Source: Chitinophagaceae bacterium (GTDB lineage Bacteria; Bacteroidota; Bacteroidia; Chitinophagales; UBA10324). From it: DNA of 64,000 bases. Position 1 is the first letter of the stretch. Each line of letters starts with the position of its first letter. Below the pieces are notes generated by a model that searched no databases, was not told where the DNA came from, and worked only from the letters and a program-made list of their open reading frames with translations. Location of the stretch: positions 372,001-436,000 of the forward strand of contig JADKFU010000001.1 of assembly GCA_016717285.1 (NCBI GenBank), in the 5' to 3' direction. Positions 19,001-27,620 of the stretch are shown here, piece by piece. The translations under genes were made by a program, and so were the position numbers.

Positions 19001-22000
19001 TGTAAGTCCGCAATCTGCTGTGGTAAGTACGATACCATGCTGACCCACACAAATCATGTGAAGTGAATCAATCACATAAGCGCCTGTTAAATCGTACGTG
19101 GTTCCCGAATTGGAATTGTGCCAGGTAGTACCTCCATCATTGCTGATAATAATCGTTCCGCCGGCACCTACACCAAGTCCGACACCACCATATCCTCCAC
19201 CACCGCCGTTATAACCTCCGCCTGCACAAGTGCAGCCGAAGCTGATGCTATAGAGATTATAGACGGTTCCTGAAACAATATTCACCCAACCAAATCCGGG
19301 CTGATACTGCCAGATGATGCCACCATAACCAACAGCCCACAGATAACCGCCCCAATAATTTACTGCATAGAAATTATTGGAAATGCCGGGAGAAATATTT
19401 CCCCAATACGTTCCATTCCAGAACCACACTTGTCCGTTGGTGCCAACTGCGTAGCCATTGTTCGGACTGCTGAAATAGATGTTGGAGATGTCACATCCGC
19501 AGGGAATAACATACGTAATCCATCCTCCCGCTGTGCCTGTATAATTCACAGCGGTAAACCCATTTTCTCCTGCCACCCAAATGGCGCTGTTGCCTTGTGA
19601 ACCAACATAACTTACACCGCTTAGATGACAAGTGCAAGGCAATCCGATGTATTCCCATGTATCACCACCGTTACTTGTGATGTACACTTGACCGTTGGGT
19701 TGAACGGTGCAACCATAAAGCGATGATATGAAAGAAACATTGGTAACATCCTCAGTGGAATAAGAATAAAAAGTGGTGCCTGCATGGGGAAACTCATCCC
19801 ACACACGGATCATATTATTTGCCGTGATAGAATCAGTACAACCTGCATCGTTCGTAACAGCAAGTTTTACAGTATAAAATCCCGGAGCACTTGAAGTTGT
19901 ATAAGTGTGTGACGGATTCGCAAGTATTGATGTTCCGCCATCACCGAATTTCCAGTTGTAAGCTGTTATGGTTCCATTGGTACTTGAAGTGAATTGAACT
20001 GTTCCATTGCCTGGTAAGAAACGTTCAATGCTGTCTGCGACAAAACCATTTAATGGAGAAGAAACAGTAACTGAAACAGGAGTTCCTGAAGCAAAACAAC
20101 CATTAGCATCTGTAACATTTACATTGTACGATCCTTGTAAAGTGGCGGTAATAGTTTGCGAGGTAGCTCCATTCGACCAATAGTAATTAAGTCCGGAAGG
20201 TGACGCAGTTAAATCAACACTTCCTGTACTGCAGATAGATGTAGAACCTGAAGGAGTGATCGTAACTACAGGTGGCGCAACAAAAGTAACTGCAACCACA
20301 TTTGAAGTTGCTGTACAACCCAATCCATCTGTTACACGACAGGAATAATTTCCCGCTATGGAAGTATTGAAGGAAGCATTCGTTGCTCCATTGATATCGT
20401 TTCCGCTTTCCATCCATTGAAAACTCAGATTCGTTCCGGTTGCATAAACAGCAAGCGATGCCTGGTTGTAATTGCAAACTGTTAATGGTCCTGCCGGATA
20501 AACGCTGATGGTTGGATTGTGCACATCCACAATTACAGGCGTTGTATTCGTTGCCTGACATCCGTAAATATTGGAGACGGTAACGAAGTATGCGCCGGTT
20601 GAAGTTGCATTAATAGATTGTGTGGTGCTTCCTCCATCATTCCATAAATAACTATTTGCAGCAGATGAAGTAAGTAACACACTTCCCCCCATACAAAACG
20701 CAGTTGAACCGGTTATGTTAATAGTAGGTATTGCAGGATTTGGATTTACGGTTACTGTTAAAGGTTGTGAAGTGGCAGAACAACCTGCACCTGATGTTCC
20801 TGAAACGGTGAAGGTTCCGGTTGCAGTTACGTTGATGGATTGTGAAGTAGCGCCATTACTCCATACATATTGTGAGAAACCACCTGATCCAACCAATGTT
20901 ACATTACCACCTGCACAAAATGTTGTGACACTCAAAGGCGTAATCGTAACACTATTTGCAGAAGTAGTATCCACCTGCACATAAGCAGATTGACCGGGGC
21001 AGCCATTTGCATCGTAGCCGATTACTTTATAGAAGCCGGGTTCTGATGTGGAATAAGTTGGACCGCTGCCAACAGTTACGGCACCACGAATCCATGTATA
21101 ACTTACCAGGTTGTTGGGTACAGCACTTAATAAAATGCTGCTGCCTGTACAGATTTGTTGTGGTGTAGATGGAGTGACTGAAACAGTGGGAGAGGAGATA
21201 CAAGGATCAACAAACACCATGGACTTCATTGTATTGCTCCAATTGTTGTCGAAACTTTTAGCACGCACATTGAGCAAATGAAATCCGGAACCGGTTAATC
21301 CGGAGTTGGCTGATGCTGTGATTTGTTCGAATGCACTATTGAAACTTCCATCGAATGCAAACATGATTTGTGCATTCGTGCTGTCAGCATCCCACCAATA
21401 TTGTGCACTGATGATTTTTACATCACGTACTGTGATCGGTTGTTCTACACTGATAATGGTGCTGAAGGTATTGCTGAAACTTCCGTCAAAGCCTTTTGCA
21501 TGAATATTTAGTTTGTGAAATCCTGCTGAAGGCGGGTTGATGCTTCCGTTGGTGATCAGTGTTTCAAATGCATCATTGAATGTTCCGTCAAATGAAATGA
21601 GTTGGATAGTGTTGTTGGTATCATTGTCCCACCACAATTCACCCATGGTAATTTTAAATGTGGTGGCAGTAATAGGTTGTTCTACACTGATGATGGAGCT
21701 GAAAGTGTTGCTATAATTTCCGTCAAATCCTTTTACCCGGATGTTCAGTTTGTGAAATCCACCGGAAGGAGGATTCACTGTTCCGTTATTCACGATAGTT
21801 TCAAAAGCATCATTGAAAGTTCCGTCAAATGAAATCAGTTGCGTGGTGTTGTTGGTATCATTGTCCCACCAGAATTCGCCCATCGTAATATAAAAGCTAC
21901 CGGCAACGATGGCTTGTTCAACGCTCAATATTGTGCTGAATGTATTGCTCCAGTTTCCATCCAATCCTTGTACATGAATATTCATTTTATGAAAACCTGA

Positions 22001-23176
22001 AGAAGGTGGAATGAGCGCGGCATTGTTAATTACTATTTCAAATGCATCATTGAATGAACCATCAAATGAAATCAATGGAATTGCACCGGCTATGTTTTCA
22101 TCCCACCAGAATTCACCGGCTGTAATGTGAAGGTTGGGGATTGCTAAAGCTGTGTCCACGGAAATCACTGTTGTAAATAGCGGACTCCATGAACCATCAT
22201 TTCCTTTTACGCGGATGTTCAGTGTATGTGCTCCATTAGTGAGCGTTGAACCTGAATTATTGGTGGTAATAACTTCCAAAGCACTGTTGAAGTTACCATC
22301 AAAGGCAATCAACGGTGTTGCCAAACCTGGTCCGGGATCTGTGTCGAAAAAAATTTCGCCGGCTGTAATTTTTATTATGCGTGAAGTTTGTGCAGGATCA
22401 ACCCGTGTAACGGTGGTGAATACCGGACTCCATGTTCCGTCAGGACCATGAACGCGGATGTTGAGTGTATGAAGTCCTGCCACGGTGGGTGGTAAAAATG
22501 TTCCTGACTTTACTGTTTCCAATGCATCATTGAAGTTGCCATCAAAAGAAATCAATACTGTACCTGCACCTTGTCCCGGATCGGTATCAAAGAATACTTC
22601 ACCTGCTGTAATCCTTATATCACGTGCGACTAACGCAGGATCAACTCTAACTACGGTAGTAAAAACAGGGCTCCATGCAGCGTCATGACCTTTCACACGA
22701 ACATTCAGCGTATGCATGCCGTTGCTGAGTGGTGGCAGGAATGAATTGCTCATCACTTTCTCCAGTGCATCGTTGAAGTTACCATCGAAGGCAATCATCG
22801 CAGAGCCATTGCCTTGTCCGGGATCAGTGTCCCAGAATACTTCGCCTTGTGTGATGTTCATCGCACGGGCAGTAACGGCCGGATCCACTTTCATCACGGT
22901 AGTAAATACTGGTCCCCAATGATTGGTGTTATCACGAACACGCACATTAAGTGTATGAAAACCGGTGGTGAGTCCGCTTATGTTTTTGGTAAGCTGTTCA
23001 GTAATATTATTAAACGTGCCATCTGCGGCATTCACCGGCGTAGCTAAACCAACACCAGGGTCGGTGTCAATATAGTATTCACCGCCAGCCACGTAATGGT
23101 ATTGTGCCTGCGTAAAATTTACCATCAGTAAACCGATGGCGAGCAGGTAACATTTTATGAGTAGATAAGGCTTCAC
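13097..23176 (-). CDS. Giant modular T9SS-secreted surface protein (3359 residues)
   Basis: The protein has a signal peptide at residues 1-24. Residues about 30-655 hold eight repeats of about 78 residues, each opening with a G-E-x-x-W/F-D-x-D motif (for example AGEVFFDTDPGQG) and containing SFDG-F-N-A-E and H-L-N-R-V patterns. Residues about 660-1045 hold five Ig-like domains with YVWSNG-type strands. Four long modules of about 533 residues follow, beginning near 1053, 1588, 2121 and 2654. Each has ERFLPGNGTV, a PKD domain (WDFGDG), a YCF48/BNR-like propeller (YFSNPNSGYAVGTNGQVW) and an Ig-like domain. Next come a MopE-like acidic motif (about 3102-3162, DCNDDN and GIDDNCNGQID), a fibronectin-III-like domain, and a type A T9SS sorting domain (about 3277-3359, YPNPNNGHF). 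It is likely an adhesin or cell-surface scaffold, but the ligand is unknown. It is the last gene of a three-gene unit. Confidence 0.93.
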   Translation of the reverse strand: MKPYLLIKCYLLAIGLLMVNFTQAQYHYVAGGEYYIDTDPGVGLATPVNAADGTFNNITEQLTKNISGLTTGFHTLNVRVRDNTNHWGPVFTTVMKVDPAVTARAMNITQGEVFWDTDPGQGNGSAMIAFDGNFNDALEKVMSNSFLPPLSNGMHTLNVRVKGHDAAWSPVFTTVVRVDPALVARDIRITAGEVFFDTDPGQGAGTVLISFDGNFNDALETVKSGTFLPPTVAGLHTLNIRVHGPDGTWSPVFTTVTRVDPAQTSRIIKITAGEIFFDTDPGPGLATPLIAFDGNFNSALEVITTNNSGSTLTNGAHTLNIRVKGNDGSWSPLFTTVISVDTALAIPNLHITAGEFWWDENIAGAIPLISFDGSFNDAFEIVINNAALIPPSSGFHKMNIHVQGLDGNWSNTFSTILSVEQAIVAGSFYITMGEFWWDNDTNNTTQLISFDGTFNDAFETIVNNGTVNPPSGGFHKLNIRVKGFDGNYSNTFSSIISVEQPITATTFKITMGELWWDNDTNNTIQLISFDGTFNDAFETLITNGSINPPSAGFHKLNIHAKGFDGSFSNTFSTIISVEQPITVRDVKIISAQYWWDADSTNAQIMFAFDGSFNSAFEQITASANSGLTGSGFHLLNVRAKSFDNNWSNTMKSMVFVDPCISSPTVSVTPSTPQQICTGSSILLSAVPNNLVSYTWIRGAVTVGSGPTYSTSEPGFYKVIGYDANGCPGQSAYVQVDTTSANSVTITPLSVTTFCAGGNVTLVGSGGFSQYVWSNGATSQSINVTATGTFTVSGTSGAGCSATSQPLTVTVNPNPAIPTINITGSTAFCMGGSVLLTSSAANSYLWNDGGSTTQSINATSTGAYFVTVSNIYGCQATNTTPVIVDVHNPTISVYPAGPLTVCNYNQASLAVYATGTNLSFQWMESGNDINGATNASFNTSIAGNYSCRVTDGLGCTATSNVVAVTFVAPPVVTITPSGSTSICSTGSVDLTASPSGLNYYWSNGATSQTITATLQGSYNVNVTDANGCFASGTPVSVTVSSPLNGFVADSIERFLPGNGTVQFTSSTNGTITAYNWKFGDGGTSILANPSHTYTTSSAPGFYTVKLAVTNDAGCTDSITANNMIRVWDEFPHAGTTFYSYSTEDVTNVSFISSLYGCTVQPNGQVYITSNGGDTWEYIGLPCTCHLSGVSYVGSQGNSAIWVAGENGFTAVNYTGTAGGWITYVIPCGCDISNIYFSSPNNGYAVGTNGQVWFWNGTYWGNISPGISNNFYAVNYWGGYLWAVGYGGIIWQYQPGFGWVNIVSGTVYNLYSISFGCTCAGGGYNGGGGGYGGVGLGVGAGGTIIISNDGGTTWHNSNSGTTYDLTGAYVIDSLHMICVGQHGIVLTTADCGLTWVPWSIGNTEDLTSVTASGCVAYISGNNGGVYTFPINFNAAPPEFTLSNDTICAGSFATLNVVNPKIGSLYVWSNGNIGNSIITNVPGNYSVTEYSLCDTITSAVQTIYQGIATASIDVSGSTNLCGNETVTLTASSGVNYLWSNGSIASFIVVNDAGSYSVTVTDVSGCAAVADPVIITSVSPLNSIAADSLERFLPGNGTVHFTSSTNGTIVSYLWDFGDGSTSDQANPSHTYALANAPNFYTVSLTVTNDEGCSDVITTVNMIRVWNKFACTGTSFASYSSVDVYNASFISALYGCVVQPNGQVYQTIDGGTTWSSLGLPCTCQLNGVSYVGSQGNSAIWIAGASGFTAVNYSGLPGGWTTYIIPCGCDIQNIYFSNPNSGYAVGTNGQVWYWNGILWSNISPGVTNTFYGVNYWNGYLWVVGYNGIICYYQVGSGWIAVNSGVLYNLYAIAFGCTCPGGGFSGGGYGGVGCSVGANGSISISNNAGASWHPCNSGTTYDLSGVIVVDSLHMICVGQHGIILTTSDCGMTWIQWSVGNTDDLTGITANGCLAYITGKSGKVYTFPVNFDPVLPTFSVSSDTVCSTSPATLSVINPRVGSDYVWSNGATGNSIVIAIGGDYFVTEHSFCDTLVSAAHTLVGGVVTPTIQASGSTNLCGNGTVTLTSSNAANYLWSNGATTNFIVVNTAGDYSVTVTDVSGCSATSAITTVTAGSPLNGFAADSLERFLPGNGTVHFTSSTNGTIVTYLWDFGDGTTSDLPNPDHTYTLANAPNFYTVTLKVTSDDGCTDSISIINMIRVWNKFACTATTFTTYSSVDVHSASFISALYGCVVQPNGQVYQTIDGGVTWLSLGLPCTCQLNGVCYIGTQGNSAIWIAGAGGFTAVNYTGLPGGWTTYIIPCGCDIQNIYFSNPNSGYAVGTNGQVWYWNGVLWSNISPGVTNTFYGVNYWNGYLWVVGYNGIICYYQVGSGWIAVNSGVLYNLYAIAFGCTCPGGGFSGGGYGGVGCSVGANGSISISNNAGSSWHPCNSGTIYDLKGVIVVDSLHMICVGHHGIILTTSDCGMTWVHWSVGNTDDLLSITANGCLAYITGRSGRVYTFPVNFDPLPPTFTASTDTVCLTSPSTLSVVNPKVGSEYSWSNGSTGNSIIVTASGDYSVTETTFCDTIVSAIHTIVGGVATPIITASGSTNLCGNGTVTLTSSEAAGYLWSNGESTQSIIVSTADNYSVIASDGSGCSAVSNVVVVTSIDPLNGFTADSLERFLPGSGTVQFNSSTNGTIATYLWDFGDGTTSDLPNPSHTYSLANAPNYYTVKLKVTSEDGCTDSVSTTNMIRVWNIFNHTSTTFASYSNIDVVRASFISPLHGCIVQPNGQVYQTSDGGTTWLSLGLPCTCHLNGVSYTGTQGNSAIWIAGEGGFTAVNYTGTIGGWITYIIPCGCDIQNIYFSNPNSGYAVGTNGQVWYWNGILWSNISPGVTNTFYGVNFWNGYLWTVGYNGIICRYQPGFGWIAVNSGVLYNLYAIAFGCTCPGGGFSGGGYGGVGCSVGAYGSISISNNAGGSWHPCNSGTTYDLTGVIVIDSLHMICVGHHGIILTTSDCGMTWVHWSIGNTDDLLHITANGCLAYITGRSGRVYTFPVNFDALPPDFTASADTVCEGDSVTLTVTNPKVGSEYVWSNGSTGNSISVNVSGDYSVSEITYCDTIASTEILSVEVLPIVAYYQDADADLYGNAAVIVQSCIPVAGYVTDSTDCNDDNASVNPGAIEIANGIDDNCNGQIDEVNCVPPTGLVHTALTSSNELVSWTAVPGATKYSIQYGLANPTATWFPMSVNAPGTSIVIKGLSASTKYKWKVRSICGNTKTVYTLTDKFTTLPLKESVPLNTLDDGNLFQVYPNPNNGHFVADLTLASWINENATLQITNMVGQVVYEKKSMVTDGKLHMEIELAAYQKGVFLLHIVVNDQTFIRKLVLEE
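13890..20060 (-). repeat. Four tandem ~1.6-kb modules inside the giant surface-protein gene
   Basis: The same landmark sequence (aggaaacg within the ERFLPG codons) recurs at 20016, 18411, 16812 and 15213, giving periods of 1605, 1599 and 1599 bases. The three downstream modules are nearly identical over long stretches, while the first (20.06-18.65 kb) is more diverged. This pattern indicates recent tandem duplication. Confidence 0.9.
21210..23090 (-). repeat. Eight ~235-bp repeats encoding the N-terminal W-D-x-D repeats
   Basis: Coding repeats of about 78 residues. The first four have the D-T-D-P-G form. The last four have the W-W-D form and are shorter in the first loop. Divergence is moderate, so these are older than the 1.6-kb modules. 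Confidence 0.85.
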
Positions 23177-23209
23177 GAAATTCTTTTTAGTGTGATGGTT
23201 GACTGCAAA

Positions 23210-24466
23210 CTACTTGTCGAATGAATCAGCTTTCAGATTCACATTGTTTCCCATCAGCACTCTTCGCGGGGAATTTACAAAGGTGACACGCGCTCCGTTC
23301 GTAAGATTGTTCATCGGGTGGAAGTTGGTGATGCGCAAGGAACCGCCACCACAGCCGGCATCATTCCTGGTAAGATCGTGATCTGCATACCCATCGTTAG
23401 GATATCCGCCGTCGATGGCCGTTCCCGTTAGTGCAATGCCTGTATTGATATCGAAAGTGGTGTTGGAACCGATTACGTTGGTTCCGTCATTTACAATTCC
23501 GTACATCGCATTTGAATTTCCGAGTTGAAAGTGATTATAACTCATCACATAGTTGTTTTGAGAACCGGCCATGTAAAATCCATAGGCACCACTGCCACCA
23601 TTCATCACCAGATTATTATATACGAATGTGAAAGAACTTACACTGTAAAATGTGATGGTCTGATATCCTGAACTGTTGTTGTAAAATGTATTGTTGATAA
23701 GCGTATTGCCGCCTGTTAAATTGGAATTGCTGGCATTGACATACATGGGATATTGTGCATACGCATTGTTCCTGACGTAATTATTTGCGATGTAAAAGAA
23801 ATTGGTACTGTTTGCCCAGTAAAGACCAACCTGGCCTGCACCGGTGGAAGACATTTCAAGCTTGTTGCCCACTACATAAACTGTGTCTGCAGCTACAGCA
23901 GCTTCACTAATTATGTAAATGCTGTATGCACTACCTGTTCCTCCATTAATGTAATTGCCAATTATTTTACCAAAGCGCAGACTGATTGACGGATTCGTTC
24001 CTATTAAAGAATCCTGCATCATATTCAATTCCCAGTAAGCATTGGTATAAAAGTCAACATTACCGTTTCTGATCTTGCTTCCCACCATGGTGAACTTAGA
24101 TCTTACACCTCCGGGAACTGCAGCGCCAATAATATTACCAATGATCAGGTCCATTCCCTGAATGATGATATTCGAACCTGCAACCGGAGGAGTAACCGTA
24201 ATATTTGCACTCACCTGGAACTGCTGTCCTTCTGTATTGCTGAGTATTTGTACATTCTTGTTGATGTTGATGGACGCTTCATTATATTCCAACCCGGGAG
24301 TAACCAGTATTCTGTCACCGTTGGAAGCCGCAGCAATGGCCGCATTAATAGTGGAATATTGTGGGAGCACACCACCGCTTACTACAACGAGGTCGGCAGC
24401 GTTTGAAAAATTGGTTGCGACGATAATGCAGGTTACAATCGCGGAAAGTTTATGTAAGAATTTCAT
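23210..24466 (-). CDS. Secreted right-handed beta-helix protein (second of twin genes)
   Basis: A 418-residue protein with a signal peptide (residues 1-23, ending SNAAD). The N-terminal STINAAIAAASNGDRILVTP segment is typical of pectin-lyase-like, right-handed parallel beta-helix proteins. Residues 60-370 are a series of N-rich turns (NNTFYNNSSGY, NNLVMNGGSGAYGF) that fit helix coils. The end, PRRVLMGNNVNLKADSFDK, matches the end of its upstream neighbour. It carries no T9SS sorting domain, so it may be released or bound to a partner. It lies 33 bases before the giant surface-protein gene on the same strand. Function unknown. Catalytic residues of a lyase cannot be assigned. Confidence 0.82.
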   Translation of the reverse strand: MKFLHKLSAIVTCIIVATNFSNAADLVVVSGGVLPQYSTINAAIAAASNGDRILVTPGLEYNEASININKNVQILSNTEGQQFQVSANITVTPPVAGSNIIIQGMDLIIGNIIGAAVPGGVRSKFTMVGSKIRNGNVDFYTNAYWELNMMQDSLIGTNPSISLRFGKIIGNYINGGTGSAYSIYIISEAAVAADTVYVVGNKLEMSSTGAGQVGLYWANSTNFFYIANNYVRNNAYAQYPMYVNASNSNLTGGNTLINNTFYNNSSGYQTITFYSVSSFTFVYNNLVMNGGSGAYGFYMAGSQNNYVMSYNHFQLGNSNAMYGIVNDGTNVIGSNTTFDINTGIALTGTAIDGGYPNDGYADHDLTRNDAGCGGGSLRITNFHPMNNLTNGARVTFVNSPRRVLMGNNVNLKADSFDK

Positions 24467-24507
24467 GATGTAAAAGTTTAAGATTTGTTAAGGTTGGTTT
24501 TCAGTTT

Positions 24508-25788
24508 CTAACGGTCGAAGGCATTGGCTTTGATATTCACAGACTGCCCGATGGTGACCCTTCGTGGTGCCAGCATGTAAGTGATGCGTGATGCACCGAG
24601 ATTCATCGGATGAAACTGAGCGAGACTAAAAGAGCCGCCATAACAACCGACATCATTGCGTGTTATGTCCAGATCATAGAAAGCTGAATCTCCATAACCT
24701 GCATTAAGCGCATCAGCACCCGCGAGTAGTGAGCCGTCATTTATATTGAAGAATCCCGCAGAATTTGTATTGAGATTATTCGTGCCATCGTTAGCCAAAC
24801 CAGTCAATCCGCCGGTGCTGCTTTTGATAAAGTTGTAGCTCATTGCGTTAAAAGAAGCGGTAGTTCCCCAGTAAATACCTCCGTATCCGCTGCTGAGCGT
24901 TGAAAGAATCAGGTTGTTGAATACATCGTTATAACTATTGCTATAAAGACTATATTCATAAATGGCCATCCACATATAGCCGGCAGAATAAATTGTATTG
25001 TTTACCAGTGTGTTTCTTCCTGCCAGCGAACTTTTATTGGTATAAATGTAGATGCCGCCGCTGTATCCATTTGTACTGCCACACAGGATGTAGTTATTGG
25101 CAATGTATTGGAATTGCGTGGTTGATTCCCAATAGATACCCGCACAATATCCGTTTGTGGGGCAGGTGATGATGTGATTGCCTATGATTAAAACGGAATC
25201 ATTTGTATTAATAGCGTCGCTCGTAACGTAGATATTATGCGTGCTGCTTAACGTTTGATTTTGAATATAGCAACCAATTACTTTCCCGAACCTCAGTTGA
25301 ATGACACCATTCTTTAAAGAATCACTGGAGGCATTGAGGTCGTAATAATACTGTCCGTAGAAATTAATACTCCCGTTATCAAGACGGCAACCGAGGATAT
25401 TAACTTTTGTCTTTCCGCCTGAATTTGCCTGCGAGGAAGCACTGATGTTTCCGTTTTGCAGATTCATACCAATGATGGTTACCACGCCATTTACAGGCAA
25501 GGAAGCGCCATCAATATTTACCGCGCCGTTTACGCCGTAGTATTTACCCTCGAGCGCGCAGAGCAACTGTATGTTTTTGCTGATCACAATATTTTCTGTG
25601 TAAGGTGAGCCGCCGCTTTTTGGATAAATGAGAATACGGTCACCTGCTGAAGCTTCGGTGAGCGCAGCGTTAATAGTGGGAAAAGCGCCACCTTGCCCGC
25701 CGTCAGCTACAATACGATCGGTAGCTTGTGCAAATGAAGCCAGTGCGATTATTGCAAACAGCGCAATCAGAGTCTTAAAGTTTTTCAT
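24508..25788 (-). CDS. Secreted right-handed beta-helix protein (first of twin genes)
   Basis: A 426-residue paralogue of the following gene. It has a signal peptide (1-22, ending ASFAQA) and a start segment FPTINAALTEASAGDRILIYP. Residues 65-380 contain beta-helix coils with NNYILCGSTNGYSGGIYIY and NTLVNNTIYSAG. The C-terminal APRRVTIGQSVNIKANAFDR corresponds to the other copy's tail. No type IX sorting domain is seen. Its start is 30 bases downstream of a good Bacteroidota promoter, and the next gene begins 41 bases later. It is therefore the first gene of an operon with the second beta-helix gene and the giant surface protein. Confidence 0.82.
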   Translation of the reverse strand: MKNFKTLIALFAIIALASFAQATDRIVADGGQGGAFPTINAALTEASAGDRILIYPKSGGSPYTENIVISKNIQLLCALEGKYYGVNGAVNIDGASLPVNGVVTIIGMNLQNGNISASSQANSGGKTKVNILGCRLDNGSINFYGQYYYDLNASSDSLKNGVIQLRFGKVIGCYIQNQTLSSTHNIYVTSDAINTNDSVLIIGNHIITCPTNGYCAGIYWESTTQFQYIANNYILCGSTNGYSGGIYIYTNKSSLAGRNTLVNNTIYSAGYMWMAIYEYSLYSNSYNDVFNNLILSTLSSGYGGIYWGTTASFNAMSYNFIKSSTGGLTGLANDGTNNLNTNSAGFFNINDGSLLAGADALNAGYGDSAFYDLDITRNDVGCYGGSFSLAQFHPMNLGASRITYMLAPRRVTIGQSVNIKANAFDR

Positions 25789-25817
25789 GTTGTTTTATTT
25801 GTATTAGGAGGAAAAAT

Positions 25818-25849
25818 CAAATGTAACAAGTTTGGATTCACATAAACAA
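25818..25849 (-). promoter_or_regulatory. Promoter of the beta-helix/giant-protein operon
   Basis: On the minus strand TACATTTG (25818-25825) matches TAnnTTTG. TTG (25847-25849) lies 21 bases upstream, the expected -33 distance. The start codon is 30 bases downstream. Confidence 0.65.
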
Positions 25850-26052
25850 TGACGGTAAGAAATTTCCTGATAATTGCATGAACCCGGCAACACCTTTTGT
25901 TATGATGTATATGCTGCTGGTAAATTGATGATTCATCAAACCAATATTCCCGGACTTCCCGGCAATGACGGATTCAAAACAAAGGAAGGTGCTGTGAAAG
26001 TGGTGTAGCTGAAGAAGAAGCAATCAATCGAAAGCTGATCATTCAATGAATT

Positions 26053-26153
26053 GTTGATGTGCCAATGGTCTGATGTGAAGATATACCAATGAATCAATGA
26101 CCTGTTGATGTGCCAATGATTTGATGTGCAGATGTGCCAATGACACAATGACC
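26053..26153. repeat. Two tandem 51-bp repeats in a gene-free stretch
   Basis: Units begin gttgatgtgccaatg at 26053 and 26104 and are very similar throughout. The rest of the intergenic region 25789-26233 is filled with short iterated words (caatgac, gatgtg) and holds no gene. Confidence 0.65.
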
Positions 26154-26233
26154 AATGACTAAATGATAAACGATGATAGATTCTTCCTTCGTCAGCATGA
26201 CAAAGACAGAAGCAATGACTCAATGACCAATGA

Positions 26234-27454
26234 CTAATGACGAATTCCCAACGCTTGTTCCAAATCACTAATCAAATCTCCAGCATCTTCAATACCAACA
26301 GAAAGCCGCACGAGCCCATCCGTAATACCATATTGTTCACGCACTGATTTTGCAACACCAACATGACTCATAGAAGCCGGATGCTGAATAATGGTATCAA
26401 CTGTTCCGAGTGAAACAGCTAATTGACAAAGGCGGATATTTTTCATCAGATCTTTTCCTGCGTCCAGCCCATCTTTCAATTCAAAGCTCAGCATGCCGCT
26501 GAAATCGCGCATCTGTTTTTTTGCAACAGCATGATCACGGTGAGAAGGAAGTCCCGCATAATTAACTTTAGAAACTTTTTGATGTGTGATTAAAAATTGA
26601 GCCACCTGTATTGCGTTCAAACAATGTCGTTGCATACGGATTTCAAGTGTTTTTACACCTTGTAATAATAGCCACGCATCAAAAGCATTGCTATTGGAGC
26701 CCAACAATTTCCTGTGATCGAAAATAGCTTTGTTCATAGGTGAATCTTCGCGACTGATCAACATGCCGCCAATGGAATTTCCATGCCCGTTCATATATTT
26801 TGTGGTGGAATGCACCACAAAGTCAACACCGAAACGAAAAGGTTGTTGCAGATAAGGTGAAGCGAAAGTATTGTCCACTGCAACAAGCAGATTTTTGCTT
26901 TTTGCAATATTCGTCAGCGCTTCAATATCATAACAATCAATCGTAGGATTGGAAGGCGTTTCGATGTACAGCATTTTTATTTTTCCATCCTGCTTCACCA
27001 TTTCTTCCACACGCTGAAGGTTTTTTAAATCCATCAGCACTGGTTCCACATCATGTTGTGAAAGAAATTTATTCAGAAATTCTGAAGTGCCGCCATACAG
27101 ATTTTCCTGCGCCAGCACTTTGTCGCCGGTTTTTAAGTTCGCCAGAAATAACGTGCTGATGGCGCCCATGCCGGAGCTGAACATTTTAGCAGTCAGCTTT
27201 AGTGGTAAACCATCGCTATCATTGAGGCCGCAAGCTTCCAACGCGGCAACTTTATTTTCTGCCAGTTCAATCGTAGGATTGCTCCAGCGGGAATAGATAA
27301 ACCCCTTTTGCTCCCCTAAAAAAACTTCCATCAATGCTTCAGGATCATCGTAGGAAAAAGTAGTGCTGGCAACGATGGATTCCATATGCGGTTGCGCATT
27401 TTGGAATTTTGTTTGAGGATTGCGAACGCAAACGGATCCGAAGTGGAGGTTCAT
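26234..27454 (-). CDS. PLP-dependent trans-sulfuration enzyme (cystathionine gamma-synthase / methionine gamma-lyase type)
   Basis: A 406-residue member of the Cys/Met metabolism PLP enzyme family. Seen are the substrate-loop arginine region FIYSRWSNPTIELAENKVAA, the GMGAISTLFLANLKTGDKVL motif, YGGTSEFLNKF, ETPSNPTIDCYDI, the cofactor aspartate in VAVDNTFASPYLQQP, and the Schiff-base lysine in HSTTKYMNGHG. The sequence cannot separate a cystathionine gamma-synthase from a gamma-lyase with certainty. The family catalyses gamma-replacement or elimination in methionine and cysteine metabolism. It is monocistronic, with repeat-rich DNA on both sides. Confidence 0.9.
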   Translation of the reverse strand: MNLHFGSVCVRNPQTKFQNAQPHMESIVASTTFSYDDPEALMEVFLGEQKGFIYSRWSNPTIELAENKVAALEACGLNDSDGLPLKLTAKMFSSGMGAISTLFLANLKTGDKVLAQENLYGGTSEFLNKFLSQHDVEPVLMDLKNLQRVEEMVKQDGKIKMLYIETPSNPTIDCYDIEALTNIAKSKNLLVAVDNTFASPYLQQPFRFGVDFVVHSTTKYMNGHGNSIGGMLISREDSPMNKAIFDHRKLLGSNSNAFDAWLLLQGVKTLEIRMQRHCLNAIQVAQFLITHQKVSKVNYAGLPSHRDHAVAKKQMRDFSGMLSFELKDGLDAGKDLMKNIRLCQLAVSLGTVDTIIQHPASMSHVGVAKSVREQYGITDGLVRLSVGIEDAGDLISDLEQALGIRH

Positions 27455-27620
27455 GGATTTTTTTTGCTAAGGTATTCAAATGAGTAGTGAGTAGGGAGTA
27501 GTAAGTAGTGAGTCGGGAGAGTCGTTGGTCTTGTAGTCTTATAGCTTTTCGTCATTGGTCAATTGCCACTAGTCATTGTTTGAGCAATTATTCACCCAAT
27601 GAAACCAACAGGTACAAGTG

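Noticed and set aside
14281..20561. Antisense and shifted frames inside the giant gene
   Set aside because: They recur at equivalent positions in each 1.6-kb module, as expected for shadows of a repeated coding sequence.
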